Assembly: GCF_024341905.1 (NCBI RefSeq)
Contig: NZ_BQXY01000003.1
Span: 389,477 to 453,476, forward strand
Source of the DNA: Clostridium folliculivorans
Lineage (GTDB): Bacteria > Bacillota > Clostridia > Clostridiales > Clostridiaceae
Direction: 5' to 3'
DNA length: 64,000 nt
Under the pieces are notes generated by a model. The model searched no databases, was not told the DNA's origin, and saw nothing but the letters and a program-made list of their open reading frames with translations. The translations under genes were made by a program, and so were the position numbers. This document shows, piece by piece, positions 55,382 through 63,830 of the stretch; position 1 is the first letter of the stretch, and every line of letters begins with the position of its first letter.

Positions 55382-55630
55382 ATGTATACAATAATGGCAA
55401 TTAAGCTATCTCCTCGTACTAAGATAGCTCCAACAGTGCAAGAAATATTAACTAAATATGGGTGCATAATCAAGGTTAGGTTAGGTCTACATGAAGCATC
55501 TACAGATGATTGCTCTACTACTGGATTAATACTTCTTGAATTACTAAGTGCTGAAAAAGAACAAATAGTAAAACTCTCAGAAGAATTAGATTCATTGGAA
55601 TATGTTACTGCAAAGCTTTTAGAACTGTAG
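55382..55630 (+). CDS. TM1266/ACT-like small regulator, iron-only hydrogenase-system type
   Basis: 82 aa; AGGAGG lies 7 nt before ATG. It reads as a small ferredoxin-like ACT fold: MYTIMAIKLSPRTKIAPTVQEILTKYGCIIKVRLGLHEASTDDCSTTGLILLEL, then a second helix-strand (KEQIVKLSEELDSLEYVTAKLLEL). The start resembles the TM1266 family, called 'iron-only hydrogenase system regulator', which sits next to HydEFG genes in other species; none is present here, so the assignment to hydrogenase is only inference. Monocistronic with a strong terminator. Confidence 0.7.
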   Translation: MYTIMAIKLSPRTKIAPTVQEILTKYGCIIKVRLGLHEASTDDCSTTGLILLELLSAEKEQIVKLSEELDSLEYVTAKLLEL

Positions 55631-55650
55631 TCTAAAAATAACTAACTGGC

Positions 55651-55683
55651 AAAAAACTCACTGAATCTTTTCAGTGAGTTTTT
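55651..55683 (+). terminator. intrinsic terminator
   Basis: AAAAACTCACTGAA, loop TCTT, TTCAGTGAGTTTTT; 21 bases after the TM1266-like stop. Confidence 0.9.
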
Positions 55684-55774
55684 GCTTATAATTATCCATA
55701 TATTTATTTAAAGTATACTTTACTAAAGAATAAAAAGCTTTTTAACTCTTTCCATATGAATTGAAATTTTTGTT

Positions 55775-57172
55775 TTAGCCTGGTAATAGAACAAATCTTA
55801 CTATAAATAAAACTGCGAATACATATAGAATTGGATGAACTTCTTTATGTCTTCCGTTTAAAACTTTCATCAATGGATAGAATATTAATCCTACTGCTAT
55901 TCCATTTGCTATGCTGTATGTAAATGGCATCATTGCAATTGTAAAGAATACCGGAACAGCTTCTGTAAAATCACTAAAATCAATGTCTTTTACTGCGCTA
56001 AGCATCAATACTCCAACTATTATAAGCGCAGGCGAAGTTGCACTTGATGGTATTATTCCAACTACTCCACTGAAGAACATTGAAACTACGAAAAGTACAC
56101 CTGGGACAATATTGGCAAGTCCTGTTCTAGCACCTTCAGATATACCAGATGCAGATTCAACAACTGTTGCAATTGTTGTAGTTCCTAGTAGACTTCCAAT
56201 AGTTGTTGCAATTGCATCACTTTCAAGAGCTTTTCTAAGATTTTTCACATTTCCTTCTTTATCTACCATACCTGCTCTACCAGCAGTCCCCACCAAAGTA
56301 CCTATTGAATCGAATAAATCAACTAAACTTAATGTTATAACTACCATAGCTATACTTAAGAAGGCTCCAACTACACCAGATCCATTATGAGTTAGCAGAC
56401 CTTTAAAATCCAATGCAAAGAATGTAGCTCCAATTGTAGGCATTGAGAAAATTCTTGTACTGGTATCAATAGTTGTAACCCCCATAGGTATTCCTAGTAA
56501 AGTTGTAGCCACAATTCCTATTAATATTGCTCCTTTAACTTTTCTAGCCATAAGTACAGCGATTATTAAAACTCCTATAATAGTTAATATAGTAGCTTTA
56601 TTTGTAAAATCACCAAACGCCATTAAAGTTGCTGGATTAGCTACAATAACTCCACCACTCTTAAGCCCTATTAATGATATAAATAATCCTATTCCTGCTG
56701 TTATTGCAAGTTTTATGTTTTCAGGAAGTGCCATTACTATCTTCTCTCTTATAGAAGTTACAGTAATAAGAATAAACACTAATCCTGATATAAATACAGC
56801 TGCAAGACCTTGCTGCCATGTATACCCTAAATTTAAGCAAACATTAAAAGAAAAGAAGGATACAAGGCCAAGACCAGGTGCTAATATAAATGGCAGGTTA
56901 GCACGAAATGCCATTATAAGTGTCCCTACTGCTGCAGCTAAACATGTAGACGCAAAAGCTGACGCTACAATTGGATCATTTGAAATAAGAAGTTTAGCAG
57001 CTGCATCACCTTTTAAACCTGCTAAGTTCATTCCGCTCATTTTTAATATATTGGGAATAACTAAAAGCGCATAAGCAACAGTAATAAAAGATGTTAATCC
57101 TCCAAGAAGTTCTGTTTTGACATCTGTGTCATTCTCTTTTAATTTAAACAGCTTCTCTAATAAATTGTTCAT
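55775..57172 (-). CDS. NCS2 family purine permease (guanine/hypoxanthine, AzgA/PbuG type)
   Basis: 465 aa, 14 predicted helices. KLKENDTDVKTELLGGLTSFITVAYALLVIPNIL is the AzgA/PbuG start, then FILAPGLGLVSFFSFNVCLNLGYTWQQGLAAVFISG, and the substrate motif in LVDLFDSIGTLVGTAGRAGMVDKEGN near 290 typical for guanine/hypoxanthine transporters of Firmicutes. Length matches. Control by a guanine riboswitch upstream on the same transcript fits purine uptake. Specificity could include adenine; the riboswitch base C74 supports guanine. Confidence 0.95.
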   Translation of the reverse strand: MNNLLEKLFKLKENDTDVKTELLGGLTSFITVAYALLVIPNILKMSGMNLAGLKGDAAAKLLISNDPIVASAFASTCLAAAVGTLIMAFRANLPFILAPGLGLVSFFSFNVCLNLGYTWQQGLAAVFISGLVFILITVTSIREKIVMALPENIKLAITAGIGLFISLIGLKSGGVIVANPATLMAFGDFTNKATILTIIGVLIIAVLMARKVKGAILIGIVATTLLGIPMGVTTIDTSTRIFSMPTIGATFFALDFKGLLTHNGSGVVGAFLSIAMVVITLSLVDLFDSIGTLVGTAGRAGMVDKEGNVKNLRKALESDAIATTIGSLLGTTTIATVVESASGISEGARTGLANIVPGVLFVVSMFFSGVVGIIPSSATSPALIIVGVLMLSAVKDIDFSDFTEAVPVFFTIAMMPFTYSIANGIAVGLIFYPLMKVLNGRHKEVHPILYVFAVLFIVRFVLLPG

Positions 57173-57212
57173 ATTAAGTTTTCTCCCTTCAAAATAAAAA
57201 GTCGCCGAAGCG

Positions 57213-57250
57213 AAAAAATGCCGTTATTCGAGTAAATCAAATAACGGCAT
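57213..57250 (-). terminator. riboswitch-controlled terminator
   Basis: On the minus strand ATGCCGTTATT, an 11-nt loop (TGATTTACTCG), AATAACGGCAT, TTTTTT. The loop sequence TTTGATTTAC can pair with GTAAATCAAA just after P1 (57257-57266), the competing antiterminator. A second small hairpin CGC-TTCG-GCG follows. Confidence 0.85.
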
Positions 57251-57260
57251 GTACCTTTTG

Positions 57261-57338
57261 ATTTACCCATAGTGAGAAATTTTACGGATTTCTCGTAGAA
57301 ACATCTGAACCTTATTATCAGAAATATATGGATAAAAT
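57261..57338 (-). promoter_or_regulatory. guanine (purine) riboswitch aptamer
   Basis: On the minus strand: P1 ATCCAT (57328-57333) with ATGGGT (57265-57270); P2 TCTGA/TCAGA with loop TAATAAGGT; J2/3 TGTTTCTAC; P3 GAGAAAT/ATTTCTC with loop CCGTAAA; J3/1 ACTAT. The conserved loop and junction bases are all present. J3/1 has C at position 74, as in the xpt guanine riboswitch (U in adenine ones). It precedes the NCS2 permease and a switchable terminator, so guanine should turn transcription off. Confidence 0.92.
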
Positions 57339-57591
57339 TATTTTTATATATTTTTTGTACAAGTGCTATAATATCACCACTCAGAAATATTTTCAACAAA
57401 AAAAACATATTTTCGACAATATATATTAGTTGAATTAAAACTAAAAAACAGTTATATTTATAGAGGTAATAAATATACTGTTCCAACTTTAATTATTAAT
57501 TTCTACATATCTGCAAATTATTAAGTACACGATTTCAGACTAAGTATAAATTAATTTATTGTAGATGGACCCCATACTAGGAGCGTGCATT

Positions 57592-58020
57592 ATGGAAGAA
57601 AATTCTAAATTAAAAGCTATAATACAATTTATAACTTATTCATTGGTTGGTTCAAGTAATGTAATAATTGATCTTATCGTTTTAAATATATTATGGACAG
57701 TTACCGGACTAACAGTTGGCAGAATAAACTTTTTATTTAAGCTAATTTCATTTTGCATATATTCAACTAGTGGTTATTTATTAAACAAGAAGTTTACATT
57801 CAAAAGTGAATCTAAATCATCTTCTTATTTTGGTTATGTAAGCCTTCTAGGAATATTGTCATTCTTAGATGCTGTAATAATAGCTAACCTTACAAGACAC
57901 AATATTTTTCATATTCACAGATTTTTTTGGGCCAACATATCAGCTTTCTTAGCTGCTATGCTTACAGGAATTTTAGGCTTTATAATAAATAAGTTCGTTA
58001 TTTTTAATAAAGAAGATTAA
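57592..58020 (+). CDS. GtrA family membrane protein
   Basis: 142 aa from ATG after AGGAG and 8 nt; an in-frame ATG at 57565 has no site. Four helices with GtrA signature FITYSLVGSSNVIIDLIVLNILW, then FKLISFCIYSTSGYLLNKKFTFKSE (the 'sy.lNr.wvF' motif) and LTGILGFIINKFVIFNKED. GtrA proteins help move lipid-linked sugars (GtrA/GtrB pairs) or act in teichoic-acid or polysaccharide modification; no glycosyltransferase lies beside it. The 5' region has part of a repeat seen at 19.5 kb. Confidence 0.9.
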   Translation: MEENSKLKAIIQFITYSLVGSSNVIIDLIVLNILWTVTGLTVGRINFLFKLISFCIYSTSGYLLNKKFTFKSESKSSSYFGYVSLLGILSFLDAVIIANLTRHNIFHIHRFFWANISAFLAAMLTGILGFIINKFVIFNKED

Positions 58021-58143
58021 AGGGTGAACATTAATGTCCACCTTTATTTATTCTTTAGGAATTTATACCTCACTTATATCTATGGATAATTATACGAAAA
58101 GACTTAAACCATAATATAAGTCAAAGAATAAAAAAAGAAAAAT

Positions 58144-58193
58144 TTATTACCTGCCAGAATTTCTTCACATACGTTCAGAAAAGGCAGATTGGC
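58144..58193 (-). repeat. 3'-end associated motif (family III), copy E
   Basis: On the minus strand GCCAATCTGCCTTTTCTGAA, CGTATGTGAAGAAATTCTGGCAGG; follows the GtrA gene by 123 bases, then the terminator. Confidence 0.65.
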
Positions 58194-58235
58194 AAAAAAA
58201 ATTCACTGAAGAAGACCGCTTCAGCGAATTTTTTA
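58194..58235. terminator. terminator after GtrA and before the amylase 3' end
   Basis: AAAATTCACTGAAG, loop, CTTCAGCGAATTTTT with T-runs on both strands; similar in sequence to the terminator at 25161 that follows motif copy A. Confidence 0.8.
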
Positions 58236-58309
58236 TTATTTATAGACTCTATAGATGTTTAACTTTATTATTGAATTTATGCTTTTAACTTTAAAGATTT
58301 CGACTTTGA

Positions 58310-59827
58310 TTATTTTTTCAATATTAGAATTTCGCCTGCTTTTATATTTATGTTCCCGTCACTCTTGATTTTTTTATTATCTTTATTATCAAGTAAAACT
58401 TCGTATTTTCCTTTTTCTAAAGGAATCTTGCAGTCAGCAGAAGTACTATTTACGATTACAGATATACTATCTTTTTCATAGGTTCTCTTCATATTTAATA
58501 TTCCACTGTCATTTGTTTCAACCTTATCAACTTCCCCAAGTCTAAGTGCTTTATAATTATTTCTTAATTCTAAAAGTTCTTTATAAAAATTATATATAGA
58601 ATCTTTATCAGCTTTTTGTACATTAAGAGCTACCTTATCAACATCATTTGTACTTTCCATCCATTTTGTATTTTTACTCGCATCTTTATTATCCCAAATA
58701 AATGGTTCCCTTATATTTTCATCTGGTTTTGATCCAGTCATTCCAACTTCTTCTCCATAATATATATAAGGTGTTCCAGGCAATGTAAGATAAATAGCTG
58801 CTGCCATTTTCATCTTCTCAGTATCTCCAAGGTTATCCATAACTCTATTTTGATCATGATTACTTAAAAAAGGTGCTGGAACAAAGTTCTTATTTTTTTC
58901 TTTTAGAGTATCATAATTATCCTTAATCTCAGTAGGTAAATCTTCTATACTTTGACCACTAACTCCTTTAGTTATTGAATCTGCAAGAGGAAAGTCGAAT
59001 ATACTATCTAACCCCTCTTGATACGGTGCCATAGCAAAAAGATTGTCCCAAACTTCTCCGGTTAATACAAAGTTTTTATTTACACTCTTACAATATTCAT
59101 TATATTCTTTCCACCATTGTATATTTTTATCTTGGTCATCATATATCCATTTTGCTGCATCTAACCTAAAACCGTCTACTCCTAGGTCTTCATAGTACTT
59201 AGCTATATTTTTCATCTCTTGCCTTACTTCTTTGTTGTCATAATTTAAGTCAGGCATACCTTCCCAGAATATAGAATAGTAATAGTCATTAAGTGTAGTA
59301 TTTTTCGTCCATGGTTTTGTTCCCATCTTTGATATTTCATTTTCTACATTGACATCAGTACTCCATATATAATAATCTCTATACTTACTATTCTTATCAG
59401 CTTTTGCTTCCTTAAACCACTTATTTTCAGTTGATGTGTGATTAATAACCATGTCCATTAATATCTTTATATCTCTTTTATGAGCTTCTGCTAAAAGGTT
59501 CTTTAGATCTTCCATTGTTCCATATTGAGGATTTATTTTGTAGTAGTCAGTTACATCATAACCATGGTATGAGGGTGAATCATTTATCGGCATCAACCAT
59601 ATTCCATTGATACCTAAATCTTTAAGGTAGTCCAATTTTTCCGTTACTCCTTTAAGATCACCAATACCGTCGCCATTACTATCATTAAAAGATCTTACAA
59701 AAATCTCATAGAAAGCTCTTCCATCATAATTCTCTTGATCTTTTTGCGCAACCGCTTGCCTTGAACATCCCAAAAATAAAGAGACTATTAAAATAAGCAT
59801 TATGAAACTACTTAACTTTTTTCTCAT
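58310..59827 (-). CDS. GH13 alpha-amylase-type lipoprotein
   Basis: 505 aa. Signal peptide with lipobox LFLGC, so lipidated on Cys21 and held outside the membrane. GH13 (beta/alpha)8 barrel with GDLKGVTEKLDYLKDLGINGIWLMPI, DMVINHTS (region I), GVDGFRLDAAKW (region II, nucleophile Asp), VLTGEVWDN (acid/base Glu) and FLSNHDQNR (transition-state Asp). The C-terminal beta domain reads ILNMKRTYEKDSISVIVNSTS. It breaks alpha-1,4-glucans at the cell surface to feed the two cytoplasmic alpha-glucosidases upstream on the same strand. Confidence 0.93.
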   Translation of the reverse strand: MRKKLSSFIMLILIVSLFLGCSRQAVAQKDQENYDGRAFYEIFVRSFNDSNGDGIGDLKGVTEKLDYLKDLGINGIWLMPINDSPSYHGYDVTDYYKINPQYGTMEDLKNLLAEAHKRDIKILMDMVINHTSTENKWFKEAKADKNSKYRDYYIWSTDVNVENEISKMGTKPWTKNTTLNDYYYSIFWEGMPDLNYDNKEVRQEMKNIAKYYEDLGVDGFRLDAAKWIYDDQDKNIQWWKEYNEYCKSVNKNFVLTGEVWDNLFAMAPYQEGLDSIFDFPLADSITKGVSGQSIEDLPTEIKDNYDTLKEKNKNFVPAPFLSNHDQNRVMDNLGDTEKMKMAAAIYLTLPGTPYIYYGEEVGMTGSKPDENIREPFIWDNKDASKNTKWMESTNDVDKVALNVQKADKDSIYNFYKELLELRNNYKALRLGEVDKVETNDSGILNMKRTYEKDSISVIVNSTSADCKIPLEKGKYEVLLDNKDNKKIKSDGNINIKAGEILILKK

Positions 59828-59972
59828 AACATTTCTCCCTAATATTATTTATTTTTATTCAAGATGTATCTTAAGAGTTTTATCAATATTCACATGCTTT
59901 AAAGCTTAATCCAACTTGAATTTATTACGCTAAAGCTTTACTTCTTACTTATAAATATTGATCGACTCTCAC

Positions 59973-61667
59973 TTATATCTCAGATATATAAACTTTTGAT
60001 TCATATGGTCTTAGATTTATTATTCTTTCGTTTTCTATTAGTGAATTATCTTCATTATCTTCATAGTTGCAAACTTCAAGCTTAAAATCACTTAACAGAA
60101 TATCTTCTGAAAGCTTAAGCTGCGCATCTTTGCCAAAGAAATTACATATAACTAGAACTTTTTTATTTCCCAATATTCTTAAATAAGCATAAATTGAAGT
60201 GTTTTCTTTATCAACTTCTTTAAAATCTCCATAAACTAATGTCAATTCTTTATTTCTTAAAGCAATAAGCTTTTTATAAAAATTCAGTATGGAATCATAC
60301 TCTTTTTCTTGCTGTTCAACGTTGATTTCTTGATAATTGGAGTTAGCATTAATCCAAGGAGTTGCATTAGTAAATCCTGCATTCTCTCTATCACTCCATT
60401 GCATTGGAGTTCTTGAGTTATCTCTTGAAGTAAGATTTAATCCTTTAATATAATTTTCATGGCTTACCATACCTGATAAAACGCACTCACAATAACGAGT
60501 AAATATAGATGTATCTCTATAATCCTCTAGTTTAAAATCATCTGCATTAGTCATGCCAATTTCATCACCATAATATATAAATGGCGTTCCCTTATGGGTT
60601 AATTGCAAGGTAGCTAACATCTTCGCAGACAATTTATGATATTTTTTATCATCTCCCAATCTTGATACAGTTCTTGTAGTATCATGATTTGAGTAGAACA
60701 CAGGACACCAACCTTCTTGTTCATCTCTAGTAGCCCACCCTGTCATTTTCTCTTTTAAATCTTTTATAAGATCTATATCCACTCTCTCCCATGGATTTTC
60801 GCCTTTACCTACACTATGTAAATCAAAATGAAAGGTAAAATCTAACTCCTTATTATTAACTCCAGTATACACATGAGCATTCTCGTAGTTGATCCCACCA
60901 GTTTCTCCTATAACCACATGACTGTCAGTAAATACATCTCTTTTTAACTCTTTAAGATAATCATGAACTTCAGGAAGATTCTGCACATAAGGTATGAAGT
61001 CACCATAAAGTGCGCCTTCTTTAACTTCTCCATCTGGGAAATTCATATCCTTTGCCAAATGGTTTATAGCATCCATTCTAAAACCATCTACCCCTTTTCC
61101 AGCCCAATACTTTAGCATATTCTTCATATCCATTCTTAGTTCTTTGTTTGTCCAATTTAAATCCGGTTGCTTCTTAGAAAATATATGAAGATAGTATTCA
61201 CCAGTGTTTTCATCTAATTCCCACGCGCTTCCTCCAAAAAATGAACCCCAATTGTTAGGAGGGTTATTACCTTTTCCCTTACTCCAAATATAGTAATCTC
61301 TATATTTATTCTCTTTTGATTTCTTGGCTTCTATAAACCAAGGATGTTCATCAGAACTATGATTTATTACCATATCCATTATAAGTCTCATATTTCTTTG
61401 ATGTATGCCTTTTAGAAGTTCAGCAAAGTCATTTAAATCACCAAACTCAACCATTATGTCTTCAAAATCACTGATATCATATCCATTATCTTCATTTGGG
61501 GATTTGTTAATTGGATTTAAGTATATCATATCAACTCCTAGAGATTTAATATAATCTAACTTTTCAATTATGCCTCTTAAATCACCTATACCATCTCCGT
61601 TGGAATCTTTAAAACTTCTTACATAAATCTGATATGCTACGCCTTCTTTCCACCACTTTCTTTCCAA
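59973..61667 (-). CDS. GH13 alpha-glucosidase (oligo-1,6-/alpha-1,4-glucosidase type)
   Basis: 564 aa, no signal peptide. GH13 subfamily 31-like: WWKEGVAYQIYVRSFKDSNGDGIGDLRGI, DMVINHSSDEHPWF, GVDGFRMDAINHL (nucleophile Asp), VVIGETGG (acid/base Glu) and YSNHDTTR (Asp). The GDGIGDLRG calcium-binding loop is present. It removes glucose from the ends of malto- or isomalto-oligosaccharides. Shares its layout with the 558-aa gene at 61974 (clear paralogue, but diverged). Spacer of 145 bp to the amylase contains no terminator, so an operon is possible. Confidence 0.93.
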   Translation of the reverse strand: MERKWWKEGVAYQIYVRSFKDSNGDGIGDLRGIIEKLDYIKSLGVDMIYLNPINKSPNEDNGYDISDFEDIMVEFGDLNDFAELLKGIHQRNMRLIMDMVINHSSDEHPWFIEAKKSKENKYRDYYIWSKGKGNNPPNNWGSFFGGSAWELDENTGEYYLHIFSKKQPDLNWTNKELRMDMKNMLKYWAGKGVDGFRMDAINHLAKDMNFPDGEVKEGALYGDFIPYVQNLPEVHDYLKELKRDVFTDSHVVIGETGGINYENAHVYTGVNNKELDFTFHFDLHSVGKGENPWERVDIDLIKDLKEKMTGWATRDEQEGWCPVFYSNHDTTRTVSRLGDDKKYHKLSAKMLATLQLTHKGTPFIYYGDEIGMTNADDFKLEDYRDTSIFTRYCECVLSGMVSHENYIKGLNLTSRDNSRTPMQWSDRENAGFTNATPWINANSNYQEINVEQQEKEYDSILNFYKKLIALRNKELTLVYGDFKEVDKENTSIYAYLRILGNKKVLVICNFFGKDAQLKLSEDILLSDFKLEVCNYEDNEDNSLIENERIINLRPYESKVYISEI

Positions 61668-61751
61668 GATAATCCCTCCTAAATTTTAATCTATTAACGT
61701 AAAAGTTTAAGAATACATGACATTATAAATTTACAATTATGATAGCTTTTT

Positions 61752-61800
61752 GCCCATCTGTCTTTCCCAGTGCATAGGATAAAAATCCTACAGGCGAACA
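61752..61800 (+). repeat. 3'-end associated motif (family III), copy F
   Basis: GCCCATCTGTCTTTCCCAGTG then CATAGGATAAAAATCCTACAGGCG; here CTGT/ACAG replaces CTGCC/GGCAG, a compensated change. An AT-rich extension (GTTTTTTACTGTATAGCC to CTATACAGTAAAAAAG) runs to the next gene at 61974. Confidence 0.6.
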
Positions 61801-61973
61801 ATATTTGTTTTTTACTGTATAGCCATAAAAAAGCTCAATAAGCCATTTAAATATCTAGGTTTAGCTAGTTTAAAATTTATAACTTCCTACGAAAAATATA
61901 AGTTCTTTTTCATTTTACTTTGTAAAGACTTTGACTTCATTACCTATTGCTATACAGTAAAAAAGCATGTTAT

Positions 61974-63650
61974 TTAATTATACAATTTATATACTATAGC
62001 CTCATAAGGTCTAAGTTTAAAATGATCCTCTTGTGGTACATTATCATAATTTGTAATCAAAACATCTCTTGATAAATTTCTTAATTCTTCTGGAACTAGT
62101 AACTCTACTTCCTCTTCAAAAAAGTTAAGTACTACTAAAATCTTTTTATCTTCTAATTGCCTTGTATAACAGTATATGGTTTCACTTTCCTTATAATATT
62201 CTTTGAAAGTTCCATATACTATGACATCATTTTCTTTTCTTAGTTGAATTAATCTCTTGTAATAATAAAAAATCGAATTATTATCTTTTAAAGCTTCTTC
62301 AACATTTATTTCTGTATAGTTAGGATTTACTTTAAGCCATGGAGTTCCATTAGAAAATCCACCATTTAAGCTATTATCCCACTGTATAGGAGTTCTTGCA
62401 TTATCCCTCCCCATTCTATAAACACCAGCCATAAAGTCTTCCTCTTTCATAAGACCGCCTTCAACCAGTTCCTTATAAGCATTTAAAATTTCTAAATCCT
62501 TGTATTCATTAACAGATGTATATTTGACATTGGTCATTCCGATTTCTTCACCTTGATATATATAAGGAGTTCCGTGCATTGTATGAAGCATTGTAGCAAG
62601 CATCTTTGCTGATTCCACTCTATACTCTTTATCATTTCCAAATCTTGATACCATTCTAGGCTGATCATGGTTATTTAAGTATAGTGAGTTCCATCCATCA
62701 TCACTTAATTCTTCCTGCCATTTACTCATTATTGCTTTAAATTCACCAAGAGTCCACGGCTTTTCTTCCCACTTAGTCCTACCTTTTCCTATATCCATAA
62801 GCTCAAACTGAAATATCATATTAAGCTCATTTCTATCCTTACCAACATAATCCTTTGCAAGCTCAGGTGAAACCCCTGGGCATTCCCCTACAGTCATCAC
62901 GTCATATTTACTTAGTACTTCTTTATACATTTCTTGCATAAATTCATGAATTCTTGGTCCGTTCATAGAATATGGAGCAAAATTTCCATATAAATCATCC
63001 TCACCCTTAGGTCCATCTGGAAGTTCTGGTACCTTAGAGATAAAGTTGATTACATCCATTCTAAATCCGTCCACTCCCATCTCAAACCAATACTTCATCA
63101 TATCATAAACTTCTTTTCTGACCTCTGAATTTTCCCAGTTTAAATCTGGTTGTTTCTTCGAGAATAAATGAAGATAATACTCTTCTGTTGTTTCATCATA
63201 TTGCCAAGCACTTCCGCTAAAGCATGAACCCCAGTTATTAGGAGGCTGTCCATTCTTACCTTTTCTCCATATATAATAATCTCTATATTTAGAGTCCTTA
63301 GAACTTCTACTTTCAGCAAACCATTTATGCTCGTCTGAAGAGTGATTTACAACAAGATCCATTACAAGTTTTATGTCTCTCTCATGAAGTCCTTTAAGTA
63401 ATTCTTTAAAGTCCTCCATTGTTCCAAACTCGTCCATTATATCTCTATAATCACTGATATCATATCCCATATCATCATTTGGAGACTTATATACAGGATT
63501 AAGCCACATTATATTAATACCTAATTCTTTAAGATAATCTAATTTTTCTATAACACCTCTTAAATCACCTATTCCATCCCCATTAGAATCCTTAAAGCTT
63601 CTTGGGTAAAGTTGATAAACAACTCCTTCTTTCCACCACTTTCTTTCCAT
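61974..63650 (-). CDS. GH13 alpha-glucosidase, paralogue
   Basis: 558 aa, cytoplasmic. WWKEGVVYQLYPRSFKDSNGDGIGDLRGV, DLVVNHSSDEHKWF, GVDGFRMDVINF (nucleophile Asp), MTVGECPGV (acid/base Glu) and LNNHDQPR (third Asp). The region-II Val after Asp (RMDVI) is often linked with alpha-1,6 (oligo-1,6-glucosidase) specificity and the other paralogue has Ala, so different bonds may be preferred; that reading is tentative. First of three GH13 genes on this strand; a LacI-type operator-like site lies before it. AGGTGATATATAG precedes ATG. Confidence 0.93.
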   Translation of the reverse strand: MERKWWKEGVVYQLYPRSFKDSNGDGIGDLRGVIEKLDYLKELGINIMWLNPVYKSPNDDMGYDISDYRDIMDEFGTMEDFKELLKGLHERDIKLVMDLVVNHSSDEHKWFAESRSSKDSKYRDYYIWRKGKNGQPPNNWGSCFSGSAWQYDETTEEYYLHLFSKKQPDLNWENSEVRKEVYDMMKYWFEMGVDGFRMDVINFISKVPELPDGPKGEDDLYGNFAPYSMNGPRIHEFMQEMYKEVLSKYDVMTVGECPGVSPELAKDYVGKDRNELNMIFQFELMDIGKGRTKWEEKPWTLGEFKAIMSKWQEELSDDGWNSLYLNNHDQPRMVSRFGNDKEYRVESAKMLATMLHTMHGTPYIYQGEEIGMTNVKYTSVNEYKDLEILNAYKELVEGGLMKEEDFMAGVYRMGRDNARTPIQWDNSLNGGFSNGTPWLKVNPNYTEINVEEALKDNNSIFYYYKRLIQLRKENDVIVYGTFKEYYKESETIYCYTRQLEDKKILVVLNFFEEEVELLVPEELRNLSRDVLITNYDNVPQEDHFKLRPYEAIVYKLYN

Positions 63651-63680
63651 CTATATATCACCTCTATTTAAATTTAAAAT

Positions 63681-63700
63681 TTGTGCATACGGTTTCACAA
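63681..63700 (-). promoter_or_regulatory. LacI-type operator-like site before the alpha-glucosidase
   Basis: TTGTGCATACGGTTTCACAA: arms TTGTG/CACAA with a central CG, as in maltose-regulator (MalR) or CcpA-family sites. It is 31 bases before the start codon, just after a TATAAT (63713-63718, minus strand), where a repressor would block transcription. It deviates from a consensus cre site at two positions. Confidence 0.6.
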
Positions 63701-63781
63701 CTATTTTAACACATTATAAATCTTTTAAAAAGGTCATTTTATAATTAATGTAAAAGTATTCATAGTATATATACTTAAAGC

Positions 63782-63821
63782 AAAAAGAGATAAAGATATA
63801 ATCAAACTATATCTCTATCTC
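63782..63821. terminator. terminator of thiI
   Basis: On the minus strand GAGATAGAGATATA, loop, TATATCTTTATCTC, TTTTTG; starts 10 bases after the stop codon. Confidence 0.88.
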
Positions 63822-63830
63822 CTATTTCAT

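Noticed and set aside
57169..57486. 105-aa frame upstream of the purine permease
   Set aside because: It runs straight through the guanine riboswitch and its terminator, so it is a chance open frame.
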